A DNA stretch of 64,000 nucleotides from Petrolisthes cinctipes (GCA_033782935.1 JAWQEG010001447.1:67001-131000); one strand, 5' to 3'. Counted from the stretch's first letter, positions 43,830 through 56,648 are shown. Numbers and translations: made by a program. Notes: generated by a model not told the origin, from the sequence alone.

Positions 43830-44200
43830 TGTATGTTGTGTTGTTGGTGAGTGTGGTTGTGTGTATTGCAGTCTTCCATAATGTGTTTAATAGAATGAGG
43901 TGTTGTGTTGTTGTGTGTGTTACAGTCTTCCATAATGTGTTTAATAGAATGAGGTGTTGTGTTGTGTTGTTGGTGAGTGTGGTTGTGTGTATTACAGTCT
44001 TCAATAATGTGTTTAATAGAATGAGGTGTTGTGTTGTTATGTGTGTTGCAGTCTTCACTAATGTGTTTAATAGAATGAGGTGTTGTGTTGCATCCTGGAC
44101 AGACATCCACAATGGCTCCATCCAGCTTCTTGTGATATGTCAAAAGGGCCGGGTGGTGGCCACACCACAGCCTGGCCAAGTGGACTCTGTCCTCACAGGG
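43830..44200 (-). pseudogene. LINE C copy 1 C-terminal zinc-knuckle amplification
   Basis: The segment encoding T-P-H-S-I-K-H-I-x-E-D-C-N-T-H-N is present four times in tandem after an initial C-P-G-C. The frame stays open through all copies, with alternating unit lengths depending on an added T-H-Q-Q-H-N stretch. Further tandem duplications at 44,225-44,340 and 44,350-44,510 affect the upstream part. Confidence 0.78.
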
Positions 44201-44749
44201 AAGGGAGAATTCAGATGGGTGGATGTCAGGAGGTCGTGCATGCAGCTGTGTGTTGTTTTTGAGTGTTTGGATGGATTGATGAGTGATTGGAGTATGTCAG
44301 GAGGTCATACAAACAGCTGTGTGTTGTTTTTGAGTGTTTGGATGGACTGATGAGTGATTTGAGTATGGATGTGTTTCTGGAGATTGGTTTAGAATGGGCA
44401 GGGTGTAAGAGATGATAGTATTTGTGTATGGTATTGATTTGAGTATGGATGTGTTTCTGGAGATTGGTTTGGGGTGGGCAGGGTGTAAGAGATGATAGTA
44501 TTTGTGTATGGTATGGTGTACTGGGTGTTGTTTTGATGTTCCTTGGCATGTGTGGGTGTTGTGTCATGTAGTGTAGTGGATGGTGTGTGTGTGTGTGTGT
44601 GTGTGTGTGTTGTAGTGTAGTGGATGGTGTGTGTGTGTGTTTTGTGCCATGTAGTGTAGTGGATGGTGTGTGTGTGTGTGTGTTTTGTGCCATGTAGTGT
44701 AGTGGATGGTGTGTGTGTGTGTGGGTGTTGTTGTTGTTGTTGAAATTCC

Positions 44750-47196
44750 TCAAGCTGTCTGGCCGAACAGCCCCGAGCTCTTGAGGAAGGTTATGGCTTG
44801 AACCGGGCTTTTCCACAGTGCCCTCAGTGAGTGTATCTTGTGTTGTTGGCGAGTGTCGTTGTGTTCGTTGCAGTCTTCCATAATGTGTTTAATAGAGTGG
44901 GGTGCTGTGTTGCATCCTGGGCAGGTATCTATGATGGCTCTATCTAGTTTCTTTTGATTTGTCAGAAGAGCCGGATGGTGGCCGCTTCTCAACCTGGCCA
45001 GGTGGACTCTGTCTTCGCAGGGAAGAGAGGATTCTGATGGGTGGATGTCAGGGGGTCGTGCATGCAGCAGGGTGTTGTTTTTAAGTTTTTTGATGGATTG
45101 GTGGGTGATTTGAGTGTGGATGTGTTTTGGGAGGCTGGTTTTGGGTGGGCAGGGTGTAAGAGATGATAGTATTTGTGTATGGTATTGTGTACTGGGGGTT
45201 GTTTTGATGTTTCTTGGCATCTCTGGGTGTTTTGCCATGTAGTGTAGTGGGTGGTGTAGATTTCTGGAGGCTGCAGCAAATGTTTGTGTGCCTCTCATGT
45301 CAAGGTGGTCCTTAATCTTGAGGATTTTGGTTTCGTGGGTAAGTGGTCTGTGGGTGTGGTAGCTGTGCAGCTTGTGATTGTCTTTAGGGCTCTGTTCTGT
45401 ATGGTTTGAAGGGTGTTGTGATGAGTCTCAGTAAGGTTTGAAGCCCAGGCAGGGCTTGCATAATCCATCACTGATCGGATATATTGTTTGTACACTGTGG
45501 TTGTGGTTTCTTTGGTGTGTCCAAATGTTGTGCTGGTAAGTGATCTGAGGGCCGTAAGTCTTTGCATGCATTTGTTTTTGATGGTTGTGATGTGTTGTTT
45601 GAATGTCATGGATGTATTGTATATTATGCCAAGTATTTTGGCTGTGTGTGTGTGTGTGTGGTATAGGTGTGTTGTTTATGGTGAGGTGTGGTGTGTAGTG
45701 GTGTTCTGCGTTCCAGTTGATGAGAAGGGTGGCTGTTGACTTGGTGGGTGCTATTTTAAGTCTGTTTGTGGTGAACCAGGCATTAAGTGTGTTGAGGTAG
45801 GGTTGGAGGATGTGAGTGGCTGTGTCTGCATTTCTGTGTGTACATGTGAGTGTTATGTCGTCTGCGTAGGAGGCTACTTGTATTTGTGGTGTCTGGGGTA
45901 TTGGTAGGTCGTGCATGTATAAGTTGAAAAGGTTGGGTGAGAGTACTGAGCCTTGGGGGACGCCGTTGGTGAAGCTTTTTATGTTAGATGATTGACCAGC
46001 ATGTGTAACATGGGCTATTCTTCCTCCTAAGAAGCTGGTTAGCCATCTTTTTGTATTGTTGTGCATATTTGTGTTGTATATTTTGTTTGTGAGGTTGTGG
46101 CGGGGGATGGCATCAAATGCTTTACTAATGTCCAGTGTGACTAGGAGTGTTCTGTGTGGGGGTCTATCTGAGTTGATGCCATCATAAATTCTTTGTGTGA
46201 GGTCTGTAAGAAGGGTGTTTGTTGAGTGTAGTGGTCTGAAACCATGTTGTGTGGATGCAAGGGGAATGTGTGGTGTGATTTGGGTGATGATGAGGCGTTC
46301 AATAACCTTGGAGGGGGTGCAAAGGAGGGTAATGGGGCGGTGTGATGAGGGTAGTGTGGGGTCTTTGTTGGGTTTGGGGATAGTGATGATGTTTCCGTGT
46401 TTCCAGATGTTGGGTATTGTGTTGTGTGAGTAGCTGTAGTTTGCTATGTTAGTGAGTGCTTGTATGCCTTGTGGTCCGAGGTGTTTGAGGTGAATGTTAC
46501 TGATGTTGTCTGGGCCACAGGCAGGTGAGTGTTTGAGGTTGTGGATGATGTGGTTTGTTTGATGGTTTGTGAATGGTGTATGGACTGAATCAGTGGGGAA
46601 GTATTTCCTGCGTCTGATGACTCGTCGGTCTTCAGGGTGCGGGTGAAGGTGGCTGGTGTGGGAAAAGTGCTGGATGAGGGTGTTTGCTTGTTGTTTGTTT
46701 GAGGGTATGATGTTTGTTGTTGTGATGGCTGCGTGTGATTGTGTAGTGTTGTTGTTGGATAGTGTGATGCTGTTTAGTGTTTTGTAAAGTTTTCTGGTGT
46801 TTGTTTTGTGATCCAGTGTGTTGACAAACCTTTGCCAATTTAGTGTTTTCTGTTCTTTGATTTTGTTGTTTATTTGTGTGTTTAGTGTTTGTATTTGGTG
46901 TACTGTGTGATGTGTGAGTGGAGTTGGGGGTGAGTGTTTCAGTGTGTCTCGTTGTCTGATGAGGCCCTGAATTTCTGTTGTAAAGTTGGGGTTGTATTTT
47001 CTTCTGTTGCCTCTAGGGATGTGTTTGTTGTTTGCGGTTTGTATGATTGTGTTGAATTTTTGTATGGTGGTGTTGATGTTTGTGATGGGTGTATTGTTCA
47101 GTTTTTCAAGGTGATCTTCTGTGTCTGTAGTGAAGATGTCCCAGTTGGCTTTGGTGTAGTTAGTGTATGTGTGTCTGTGGCCAGCTGGAGTGATTC
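44750..47196 (-). pseudogene. LINE C copy 2 ORF2: RT and C-terminal domain
   Basis: RT motifs in order: A-C-G-P-D-N-I (46,500), I-P-K-P-N-K-D-P (46,370), R-P-I-T-L-L (46,330), L-D-I-S-K-A-F-D (46,120; first Asp), N-G-V-P-Q-G-S-V-L-S-P and S-Y-A-D-D-I-T (45,860-45,970; catalytic pair). The thumb/C-terminus (45,295-45,609) is D-Y-A-S-P-A-W, then H-H-P-A-L-L and the C-P-G-C...H...C knuckle (44,880-44,930). A few frame changes (GT-array slippage at about 45,640, another at 45,298) break it. Catalytic residues are preserved. Confidence 0.82.
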
Positions 47197-47209
47197 TTGA
47201 TTTAGTTGT

Positions 47210-47893
47210 TGTTGTTGTTGTTGTTGAAGTTCCTCAAGCTGTCTGGCCGAACAGCCCCGAGTTCTTGAGGAAGGCTATGGCTTGAACCGGGCTTTCCCAC
47301 AGTGCCCTCAGTGAGTGTATCTTGTGTTGTTGGCGAGTGTCGTTGTGTTCGTTGCAGTCTTCCATGATGTGTTTAATAGAGTGGGGTGCTGTGTTGCATC
47401 CTGGGCAGGTATCTGTGATGGCTCTGTCTAGTTTCTTTTGATATGTTAAAAGAGCCGGATGGTGGCCGTTTCTCAACCTGGCCAGGTGGACTCTGTCTTC
47501 GCGGGGTAGGGAGGATTCTGATGGGTGGATGTCAGAGGGTCGTGCATGCAGCAGGGTGTTGTTTTTAAGTTTTTTGATGGATTGGTGGGTGATTTGAGTG
47601 TGGATGTGTTTTGGGAGGCTGGTTTGGGGTGGGCAGGGTGTAAGGGATGATAATATTTGTGTATGGTATCGTGTGCTGGGGGTTGTTTTGATGTTTCTTG
47701 GCATCTCTGGGTGTTTTACCATGTAGTGTAGTGGGTGGTGTAGATTTCTGGAGGCTGCGGCAAATGTTTGTGTGCCTCTCATGTCAAGGTGGTCCTTAAT
47801 CTTGAGGATTTTGGTTTCGTGGTGTAAGTGATCTGTAGGTGTGGTAGCTGTGCAGCCTGTAATTATTCTTAGGGCTCTGTTTTGTATGGTCTG
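47210..47893 (-). mobile_element. LINE C copy 3, 684 bp, 5'-truncated, inside copy 2
   Basis: Copy of the LINE C 3' end, closely matching 44,728-45,410, with AAC tail at the left. Flanked by an exact 13-bp duplication TTGATTTAGTTGT (47,197-47,209 and 47,894-47,906). It splits copy 2 between endonuclease and the pre-RT linker. Confidence 0.93.
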
Positions 47894-47906
47894 TTGATTT
47901 AGTTGT

Positions 47907-48600
47907 GATAATGATTGGGAGGTGGTCAGAGCCGAGTGTGTTGACTACCCTCCATGATGTTCTGGGTGCTAGGTTGGGGGAGCAGAAGGTGATGTCAGGT
48001 GATGTTGGTTGGTAGAGGGCTTGATGAGGGATGTGGGTGTGTTGGTGTGTGTTGTTTAGTGTGATGAGGTTGTCTGTTTGGGAGAGGATTTCAAGTCCTC
48101 TGTTAGTGTCTGGGTTGTTGATATACCAGGCCGATGTCTTGGCGTTGAAGTCACCACCTAGGATGAGGTTAGGTTGGCTGGTGATTTGTTGGAGTTGGGG
48201 GGTGAAGTTATGGGGAACTGTTGGGCTGGTTTGAGGGGGATGTATATGTTGGCTATCGTGGTGCTTGTTGTTTTGCCGGTGCGTATTTTGATGGCCTGAA
48301 TTTCTGTGATGGTGTCGTGATGGGGGAGAAGGGATTTGAGATGTGCACTGGTTTCTGTATAGTTGATAGATTTTTGGATTAAGATGATGAGTCCGCCGCC
48401 ATTGCCGTTGGTTCGATCTTGTCTGATGGTGGTGTAGTTGGGGAATGTAAGTGTTTTGTGTGTGTTATGTAATCTGGTTTCTTGTACGATGGCAATGTGT
48501 ATGTTGTGTTGTATGATGAAGTGTGTGAGTTCTTGTTTTTTGGTGTTAATGCCATCGATATTTATTTGTAGTTTGTTTATGTTGTGGGTGCGGTGTGTGT
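47907..48600 (-). pseudogene. LINE C copy 2 endonuclease domain
   Basis: Minus-strand frame beginning I-N-K-L-Q-I-N-I-D-G-I, then I-V-Q-E-T-R-L (catalytic Glu strand), G-G-D-F-N-A-K (catalytic Asp/Asn), P-D-I-T-F-C, and G-S-D-H-L-P-I (final Asp-His). One frame change lies near 48,200 (before L-I-L-G-G-D-F-N). It is an apurinic-type endonuclease that nicks the target for reverse transcription. Confidence 0.8.
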
Positions 48601-49142
48601 TGTGTGCTGCTGCGTTAGGGTGGGGAGGGGGGGTCTTTGTCGGGGTTGGGGGTCTGGGTGGTGGTGGTGGCTGTGTGGGTGATGGTGTTGGGAGTAAGGG
48701 TGGTCGGGGTAGGAGTGGTGGTGTGGGTAGTGGAAGACGAGTCTATGTGTTTGTGAAGTGTTGTTTGGAGGCGGGTGTTGTATTTGTGGGGTGGGTCCAG
48801 TTTTTGCAAGGGCTGCGATGAACTGAGCCCGTTGTCTGTTTGTTGGATTTTGAGCATGTTGGACATGTGTGTTTGTTGGTGGGTCCTGGGTTGCTCTCGG
48901 TGTCTCCGGCTAGAAGGAGGAGCCGAGAAATGACAGCCGGAGGATCATTTCTCGGTGGTGGAAAAATGTGTGATTGTGTGTGTTGTGTGAGGGGTGTGGT
49001 AATTGCCCGGGTGACCGAAGCCTTTCCCAGGAGTTCGCGCCTCCCTGATGGGGGTGGGGGGATTTTGTGGTGGTTTGGCCCCCATAGCTTCTTGCAGCCT
49101 TGAGGGGTGGTCCCACGGCGTAGACGTTGCTACTCCAGGACC
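48601..49142 (-). pseudogene. LINE C copy 2 leader and possible ORF1 remnant
   Basis: 48,615-48,866 is a Thr/Pro-rich open frame on the minus strand, unlike a standard Gag-like ORF1 with knuckles. The GC-rich 5' end (48,890-49,142) has no long frame and may be promoter/5' UTR. Confidence 0.4.
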
Positions 49143-49857
49143 GTGTGTGGGTGTTGTGCCATGTAGTGTAGTGGATGGTGTGTGTTTGTGGAGGCCGCAG
49201 CAGCATGTGTGTGTGTATGTGTTTGTGTGCCTCTCATGTCAAGATGGTCTTTGATTTTGAGGACTTTGGTTTCATGGTGTAAGTGGTCTGTAGGTGTGGT
49301 AGCTGTGCTGCCTGTGATTATCTTTGGGGCTTTATTCTGTATGGTCAGTAAGGTGTTGTGACGAGTCTCGCCTTTCCCTGGCATTTCCATTTTAGTCCAA
49401 GCGATGGTTAACCCTTTAACTGCTGGTATTGCAAATGTATTGGTGTTTCTCAGTGCTGTTATATCGCACAATTTAAACCATCACAAAATGACATGAAATA
49501 TATATCAGTGTCTTTATCTCATACTTGTGCATAATATATTGAAATTGTTTTCCAATTACTTGCTATATTGATGACAAAATAGCTAGAAATAATTAGAGAG
49601 CTTGATGATATGAGGCATATTGTCAGTCCCTCCTCATTAGAGAAAATGAATGGCAGAAGCATACCCTAAAATAAACTGAAAATTCATACATGGTAGAATT
49701 CCTTGGAATTCGGCATACCATTAGTTACAAAGTTGCTTTCTAGTGACATGTGTTACTTGCCTTGCCTCAATAATTACAACCTTACTTATGCAACTTCTTT
49801 CACATCACAGTATAAGATGTATAGACCTAATATTTCACTGGTAACACCTTTCTGTGT

Positions 49858-49862
49858 GTGTG

Positions 49863-49899
<37 letters not shown>

Positions 49900-49905
49900 C
49901 TGTGT
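49858..49905. repeat. GT/TA microsatellite
   Basis: GT units interrupted by TATATATA. Confidence 0.9.
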
Positions 49906-50174
49906 AAAAATGAGAGACACTGGATTATTAGGCAAAAATAAAAGTGCAATATCAGAATACCATCCCTTTTACTGCTATGAGCGTCTCAAAACACCCACAA
50001 CTTACACCCTACATCCTTGTAGTCAGACCTGACACTTCACACGGTCAGTCTGCCTAACTGTCAATATCAGGTCTTCATCTGTCTTCCCTCCTTCCTTCTT
50101 TCCTTACCCAACTACCACTAATACATTGACATATTTATTATTTTAATTTTTTGATAGCCTACGGGCTTCATGTT

Positions 50175-50225
50175 GCATGCAACTGACGAGGAAAGTAGAG
50201 AGAGAGAGAGAAAGAGAGAGAGAGT
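50175..50225. repeat. GA microsatellite
   Basis: GAGAGA run with one AAG interruption. Confidence 0.85.
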
Positions 50226-50319
50226 TATGGGTGTAGCAAAATTAGAGAGAACAGACACACATACACACACACATACAAAATATGTGTGTCATTGTGTTTT
50301 TAGTCATAAATATAATATA

Positions 50320-50515
50320 GGTGGGTGGGTAGGTTGGTAGGAAGAAAGGAAGGTGGGTAGGAAGACAGATAGATAGGTAGGTAGTTGGGTAGGTAGGTAG
50401 GTAGGTATATAGATAGATAGATAGGTTGGCAGGTAGGTAGGTAAGTGGGTAGGTAGGGTAGATAGGTAGGTAGGTATGTGTGTAGGTGGGTAGGTAGGTA
50501 GATAGATAGATAATA
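50320..50515. repeat. GGTA/GATA tetranucleotide array
   Basis: About 45 tetramers of GGTA, GATA and GGTG types. The minus-strand YLPTYLPT open frames are by-products. Confidence 0.9.
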
Positions 50516-50879
50516 TTGTGGTTACACGACACACACACAAGCGTGCACAGAGAGTTTGACACACAAACACACACACAAAAAACACAATGACCAGCCCCGT
50601 GCCTCAAGTAATCCTATTCCTTTCATACCTAAAATTGAGAAATTATTTTCCATTGAAACTAATGACTAATGAACACTTTCCCTTTCAAAATTTATGAAAT
50701 ATACCATATTATTTACAATTCGAGCTTTAGGTATGCAGTCAGATTGACTGTAGTAGCAGAAATTATACACTTCGTCACTCATGAGCTAGATGTCGAAGGG
50801 TGAGCACGCATGATTTCGTCTAGTGACTTATTTTGCATTATGGTATGTTATATATCATTCCTGAGATGAATTAAGATGC

Positions 50880-51990
50880 AGGATTTTCTTCGTTTTACAG
50901 AATGGACAAGTGGTACAAGGAAGAAAGCCGTGAACCCAAAAAGCAGATAATTACTCTGCAAAAAATGAATGCTGGGAGGCGAAGAGTGGGGTTAGAGGGG
51001 TATTATATAATAAAAAAGGGGAAATTTGTATTCATGCCTCCTCCCCAGACCCCACAAGAACAAACAAATGAAAAAAAACCTAACCTAGCCTAAAAAAAAA
51101 AAAAAAAAAAAAAAAAGGTTCAGTTATAAAGTGGTTTATGTCTGGTTCCTCCCAAACCTCACTCATCCATGTGTAGTTAGGGAACCGCCTAGCAACTGAA
51201 ACAATTATAAAATTGAGCCTCTTTTATTTTTTATCTATTTGGTTACGTTTCATTTTGTCTGTTATTCATTGGTCTTTTATTCTATTTCTATTGCATTCCC
51301 TGGGGGGCGTAGTGGGGAGGAGGAATTAATAATAATTTCCCCGTTTATATAATATAAACCCTCAGCCAACCCACATTCAATTTACACAGTAATGATCTGT
51401 TTGGCTATTGCATTTCATTTTTATTTCTAATAATAATAATAATAATTTATTTATGACTAAAAACACAATGGCACACTTATTTTGTATGTGACAGTGTGTG
51501 TGTGTATGTCCCATTAGCTGTTCTTTCCCCCCTACCCCTACCTCCCCCAACTAACATCCCTCACTCTCTCCATTACCCTCCCACCCCCTCCCTCTCAGTC
51601 CTCTCTCCCCACACAACAAAGGCATATGGCGGCAATTTATTCACTGACTTTTTATAGGTGAGGAAATTATTGTATCGGATGGGTTTATTTCTTGTGAAAT
51701 AATTATATCCTTCATCATACAAATAATTGTTGAAGACGACTTTGGAAGGCCCTTGTCTATATAGAATAATATTTTTGCACACACACACTACCCGCTGACA
51801 TGCACATCGAGATAGGCATTACTCATGAAAGAATGGGGGTATGGAGAATCACCTCAGGCTCTTCATAATGCAATGGAAAATGAAGTGGGTTCTCCCAAAC
51901 ACGTGTACCATACATCACCATCTGACGACATCTCGCTCATGAGTGACGACGTGTATAATTTCCGCCCCCTCTCACTGCATATTTTTCTTC
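50880..51990. other. piggyBac interior, nothing coding
   Basis: AT-rich with a poly-A run (51,093-51,117), an AAT array (51,430-51,445) and C-rich patches. A 63-codon frame at 50,902 matches nothing I recognise. Confidence 0.4.
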
Positions 51991-51992
51991 TG

Positions 51993-52225
<233 letters not shown>

Positions 52226-52329
52226 TGCCCCAAGCAATCCTATTCCCCCTGGGGAGAGTGATCGTGAGTCACTATAAACGAGAGGACAATTAGGAAGGCT
52301 GTACTTTCTTTCAATTCCGTAGGATAATC

Positions 52330-52500
52330 CCTCTCTCTCTCTCTCATTTTTCTTTTCTATCTATCTATCTATCTATCATCTATCTACCTACCTACCTGCT
52401 TACCTATCTATCTATCTACCTATCTACCCACCTTCCTTTCTTCCTACCTACCTACCTACCTACCCACCCACCCACCCATCTATCTACCCACCTACCCCCC
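52330..52500. repeat. TCTA/CCTA tetranucleotide array
   Basis: The complement type of the 52,130-52,225 array, in inverted orientation about 110 bp away, so the two could pair. Confidence 0.88.
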
Positions 52501-52509
52501 GCCCCCCCT

Positions 52510-53681
52510 ATATATAAGGGAGGGAATGGCAGTTGCATATAATTATTTAGCCCTAAGGCTGTACAAAATAGTACTCTCTCTGAATGTGTACAAGTCATAT
52601 AATTAAAATAATAAATATGACTAGATAGTTAGATAATGAAACAATAACAGCTATACTAACACTGACTGCATACATATAGCTCGAACTGGAGATGAATATG
52701 GTATATTTTATAAATATTGAAAGGGAAAGTGGTGAGTCACCCACAATTTGCCTACCTCTCTCTCTCCTTTCCCCCCTCTAATCTCATGTTGGATCAAGCA
52801 CACCACGACGGACCCAACAGCATTTACACTACAATTTTCACTAGTACGTTCACTACTTTGCGTGCGCACACACACACACACACACGTATATACAGTTTAT
52901 ATAGTTTGCATTGAAAATAATTTCTCAATATTATCATTGATAGAGATACTGCCATGGAGCTGTGAAAGTCAATAATTATACATAACTAAAATTATTCTTT
53001 GATGGATCAAAGTTGATGTAAGCTCTCGACCACCTCCTCCCTCTCTCCCTCCCTGTCCTTCCTAACCCTCAAATCCCCTCACCCCCTCCCTCTCATCCCC
53101 CACACCATCCCTCTGTGGTGATTGAGCCGCTCCCTCTCTAGTGTGTGTGTGTGTGTGTTCGCCACACCCATAAGTACCTAATCCGATAATTGTCTCCCCC
53201 TCCCTTTCCTTTACCTCTGCCCCTCCCCTAGCCATCCGTACTGTAATAATCTCTATCTCTCTCTCTCTCCAAATGACATGTACGTCAAGGGAAATGCATC
53301 GGAATTATCGCTCACGAAGACTGTAGAAGTGCATAGCAGAGTGTCAGTGTATTCATAAATACATTCGTTCCCAGGGGACACAGGGACACCATCCAGGGGC
53401 TCATCCGTTCCAATGAACAACCTTTGAGGTTGCGTAGTTACTGTGTCACCGTCCAGGAATTGACAGTTATTATTATTTGCCTTATCCGAAGCCTCTTGTC
53501 TCCCACATCCTTTACTGTCTTTTTTCTTCGACTTTTTTTCTATATTTTATGTATTATATTGTAGTATATTATCAGGCATTATATGTCTTCCTTTTCTATT
53601 TACCTTTCTCCATTACTCAGTAACTCTTTCCTTACCTTATCTTCCATATATAGCATCTAAATGCGAAGCCACTTCCCTCAC

Positions 53682-53736
<55 letters not shown>

Positions 53737-53940
53737 TTCATACACACATGCACACACACACATTCAAGCCGAAGTCTGGTATTCAGTACTAAAATGGTAC
53801 GCTCTTTTTACATATTTTTATTACTATTCTAAAAATTATTATTATTATTATACATAATGAATATCATAGTCATTCATAGATAAACAAGAAATACAATTAC
53901 ATAAGAATTTAGGAAACAGTTCAATTTCACTCTATCATTA
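52510..53940. other. piggyBac interior downstream of the transposase
   Basis: No coding sequence. CA array at 52,866-52,885, GT at 53,140-53,157, and GA at 53,688-53,735. The last 100 bp before the transposase stop are AT-rich and could serve as 3' UTR. Confidence 0.45.
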
Positions 53941-53948
53941 TTTTGCAC

Positions 53949-56071
53949 TTAGAAGTTTTTTAGGGTGTGGTAGTCCCGGAAGCAGTCACCCACACACAGG
54001 CCAATTTTGCATTCCTTGCAAATTATATTTACACGAGTGCGTTTCTTGGGACGTTTGGTGGTGTGGTTACATACGTAGCACTCTTTTCGTTGTCTCTGCC
54101 CATTGACCATTTCAGTATGTATGGGATAGTGACGACTGTAGCCCTCTATGATGCGATCAGGGAGGGGGTTATGGCGGCGACCTTTGATGTTGGTGGTGGG
54201 TTGACCATATTTCTCCAAAAGTTGGTAAGCCACGTTATAAATAAATTCCCGTAGCTTTGGCTTCTTGGTTGGGTCGATGTCTTTTCTGATTAGCCAGATA
54301 TTGTAAGCATTGAGCATAGAGACGTCTATCAAGTGGAAAAAGAATTTGTGATACCACTTGACAGACTTTCTCAAACACTCAACGCTGCTGAGCTGGCAGT
54401 CCGACTTGTCAACCAAGCGCATATTTTGCGTGTAATCCACCACCACATCTGGTTTCAAGATTGGATTCTTAGTACGGTGGTGGATCTTGCCCGTTTCAAC
54501 TATCTCACCCTTGTGGATGGTTGAGAGTAAGTGGACTGCCCGCCTGTCGTTCCACTTGAACGCTCCAATCTTGCCTGCCTTTTCTCGCTGAATGAACAAG
54601 TCAGTCTTTCTTCCCTTTCGCTTTTTCCTTCTCTTCTCGGGGCGGGCGGGAGCTGCAACTTCATCTTCATTTGTGTCACTTGCACTTGGGTTATCCAAGC
54701 GAATCTTGCTCCCATCAAATTTGGGCATAAATTTTCTGTTTTTCTTTACAGTTCCACAAGCTCCAGTTTTGTTATTGTGTAGGAATTGACAAAGGGCAGG
54801 GCTTGTATACCAGTTGTCGGTATAAAGAATGTGGCCCTTGCCCAGGTAATCTTCCATCATTTTTCTTACAATAGCACCAGACATACCCATGGGGTCTTTC
54901 TTGCTGACTGTGGGTATATCTATATCTGTGCCTGTGTACACAATTATGTCCACAATAAAACCTGTTTCACAGTCACACAAAACAAACATCTTGATGCCAA
55001 ATCGGTGTCTCTTGGATGGAATGTATTGTTTGAAGACGAGACGACCCTTGTACAGCATAAGTGACTCGTCGATTACCATCTTCTGGAAGGGATAAAAATA
55101 TTTCTTGAACCGGGAAACTAACATAGATAATATCTCTCTCACCTTCCAGAGACGGTCTTCATTGTTAGGATTTTCATTGTCTGCAAAGTGTATAAAACTT
55201 AGCAGCAATAAAAATTTGTCACGAGCCATATACTTAGAGAAAACAGGTAAGAATAAGAGTGGATCGTTGCGCCAGTAGTCCTGTAGTACATGCTTCTTAC
55301 AAAGCGGCATTACCAGCATCAAAGCCACGAAAACTAAGAGTTCCCTGGCAGTGGTGTCTGCCCACTGGCGTATCTGGACTTTGGAGGAATAAACTCCATA
55401 TGTCTAAACACCCAGCGGTAATATGCATTTGTTTTTTCTGCCACAAATGACATTACTTCGTCGTCTAAAAAGGCCCGGAAGTAGTCACTTTCCCTCGCTT
55501 CGTCATTGCAGGGCCATTCTTGGGTAACACCACTCCTGTTATTTTGGAATTTGTGCAGCACTGGAACGAAGTCTGACCCATCTGACCAGTCAAAGGCAAC
55601 TGAATCTTGCAGGGATACATGTCTTTCCTCGGTGCCTTCTATTCCCTCCTCATCACTGCATGAATAGTCCAAATCATTTTCCTCTTGCAACCCCCTATCA
55701 TCCAGATCACTATCGTCTGATCCACTCACACCTTCAGCTTCACTATCTTCAGTAAACAAGAGTGGCAGGAATTGAGTTGGCGTTAGATTATATTTCCGTT
55801 TTGGTGTGGCCATGGCTGAGGGTGGAACATGGGTTGTCTGGCGCCGTTTCATCAAATTATTGCAGCTAGATGAGGCTTGATGACTACGGGTGTTGGTCGG
55901 AAGGTTGTGGGCTTCATCTTCGTCACTTGAATGTTCAGGGGAGGAAGGGAGACGGCGCTTTTGATTATATACCCCGTTAGCAGACACCTGCACCTGACGA
56001 CCTCTGCTACTGGTGCTCCCCCAAGGGTTTGGCTGGCTAGAGTTTGAAGTGTCCATACGTCTTCCCTCCAT
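53949..56071 (-). pseudogene. piggyBac transposase, one frameshift
   Basis: The N-terminal part (55,380-56,071) is acidic (runs of Asp/Glu) and leads into the W-V-F-R-H-M-E-F dimerisation region. The catalytic part (53,949-55,380) has M-V-I-D-E-S-L (first Asp), Y-T-D-N-W-Y-T-S (second), R-L-V-D-K-S-D (third), a basic R-K-K-R-K-G-R-K stretch and a C-terminal Cys-rich domain (C-Y-V-C, C-K-E-C, C-V-G-D-C, then H), which binds the TIRs in piggyBac. All three catalytic Asp are present, total about 690 codons. The two frames are offset by one base near 55,380; the offset is the only disruption I see. DDE_Tnp_1_7/PGBD4-like by motif. Confidence 0.92.
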
Positions 56072-56234
56072 CGTGACTTGTGGGTGACTGAATCGAGAGG
56101 TGACAGGAAGTAATTGCCAGATTTACCTGACCTTAAATTAACCCAGTTGGGGTCGGCAGGTAGTGGACAGATATGGGTGTACAGCAGTCGCTCAGTGGTA
56201 CCCATATGTGGGTGTGTAGCAGTTAAAGGGTTAA

Positions 56235-56414
56235 GTAGAACCTGGCACTGAATCATATATAATATTTTATGACTGATCTTGTATAGTCGTGGTCAATAAT
56301 AATCATCCACATATGGGTATCTCAAACAATTTACTGTCTAATGTTTTCACTTTCACAAATAATGTTATTGTTTTAAGTAGTGTGTAGCTGCTTGTAGTAA
56401 ATTAAAAGATGGTA
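56235..56414. repeat. Short flank and host repeat unit (third location)
   Basis: After about 125 bp of plain sequence, 56,361-56,414 is the TTTTAAGTAGTGTGTAGCTG unit ending GATGGTA, exactly where the TIR transposon starts. Confidence 0.8.
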
Positions 56415-56419
56415 TACTC

Positions 56420-56610
56420 TGTCCAGCCTAAGGTGGTGGAGAAGCCTTGCCTCTCTGGGACATTCCTGGATGTATCTGATTGGCAGATGATGGAAAGGGG
56501 ATGTTTCGAGTACTTTTGGTCACACCATGGGTCACACACATACACACACATACACATACGTCGCATAGCGTTGAGTTAATCTCAGTGACCTGACCTTCCT
56601 TCTTCCCTCC

Positions 56611-56648
<38 letters not shown>

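Larger units (their letters stand above)
44728..49142 (-). mobile_element. LINE C copy 2, apparently full length (Jockey-like)
   Basis: From a 5' leader (48,600-49,142, ending GGACC) through endonuclease, RT, C-terminus and an AAC tail. Flanked by GTGTGTGGGTGTT (44,715-44,727 and 49,143-49,155), a 13-bp target duplication within copy 1. Copy 3 interrupts it at 47,210-47,893. Strongly biased base composition: the sense (minus) strand is rich in A and C, giving many Thr, His, Asn and Gln codons. Confidence 0.87.
43726..49369 (-). mobile_element. LINE C copy 1, 5'-truncated, split by copy 2
   Basis: 3' part 43,726-44,727 (AAC tail at the left, C-terminal C-x2-C...H...C knuckle repeated several times) and 5' part 49,143-49,369. 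The two become contiguous when copy 2 and one target duplication are removed. The 5' truncation is at a GACGAGTCTC point. It is inserted directly before the transposase HTH. Confidence 0.8.

Noticed and set aside
44226..44816. Thr/His/Asn-rich frames upstream of the AAC tail of LINE C copy 2
   Set aside because: They combine the 3' end of copy 2 with GT-array DNA of copy 1; a chimera across an insertion boundary, not a gene.
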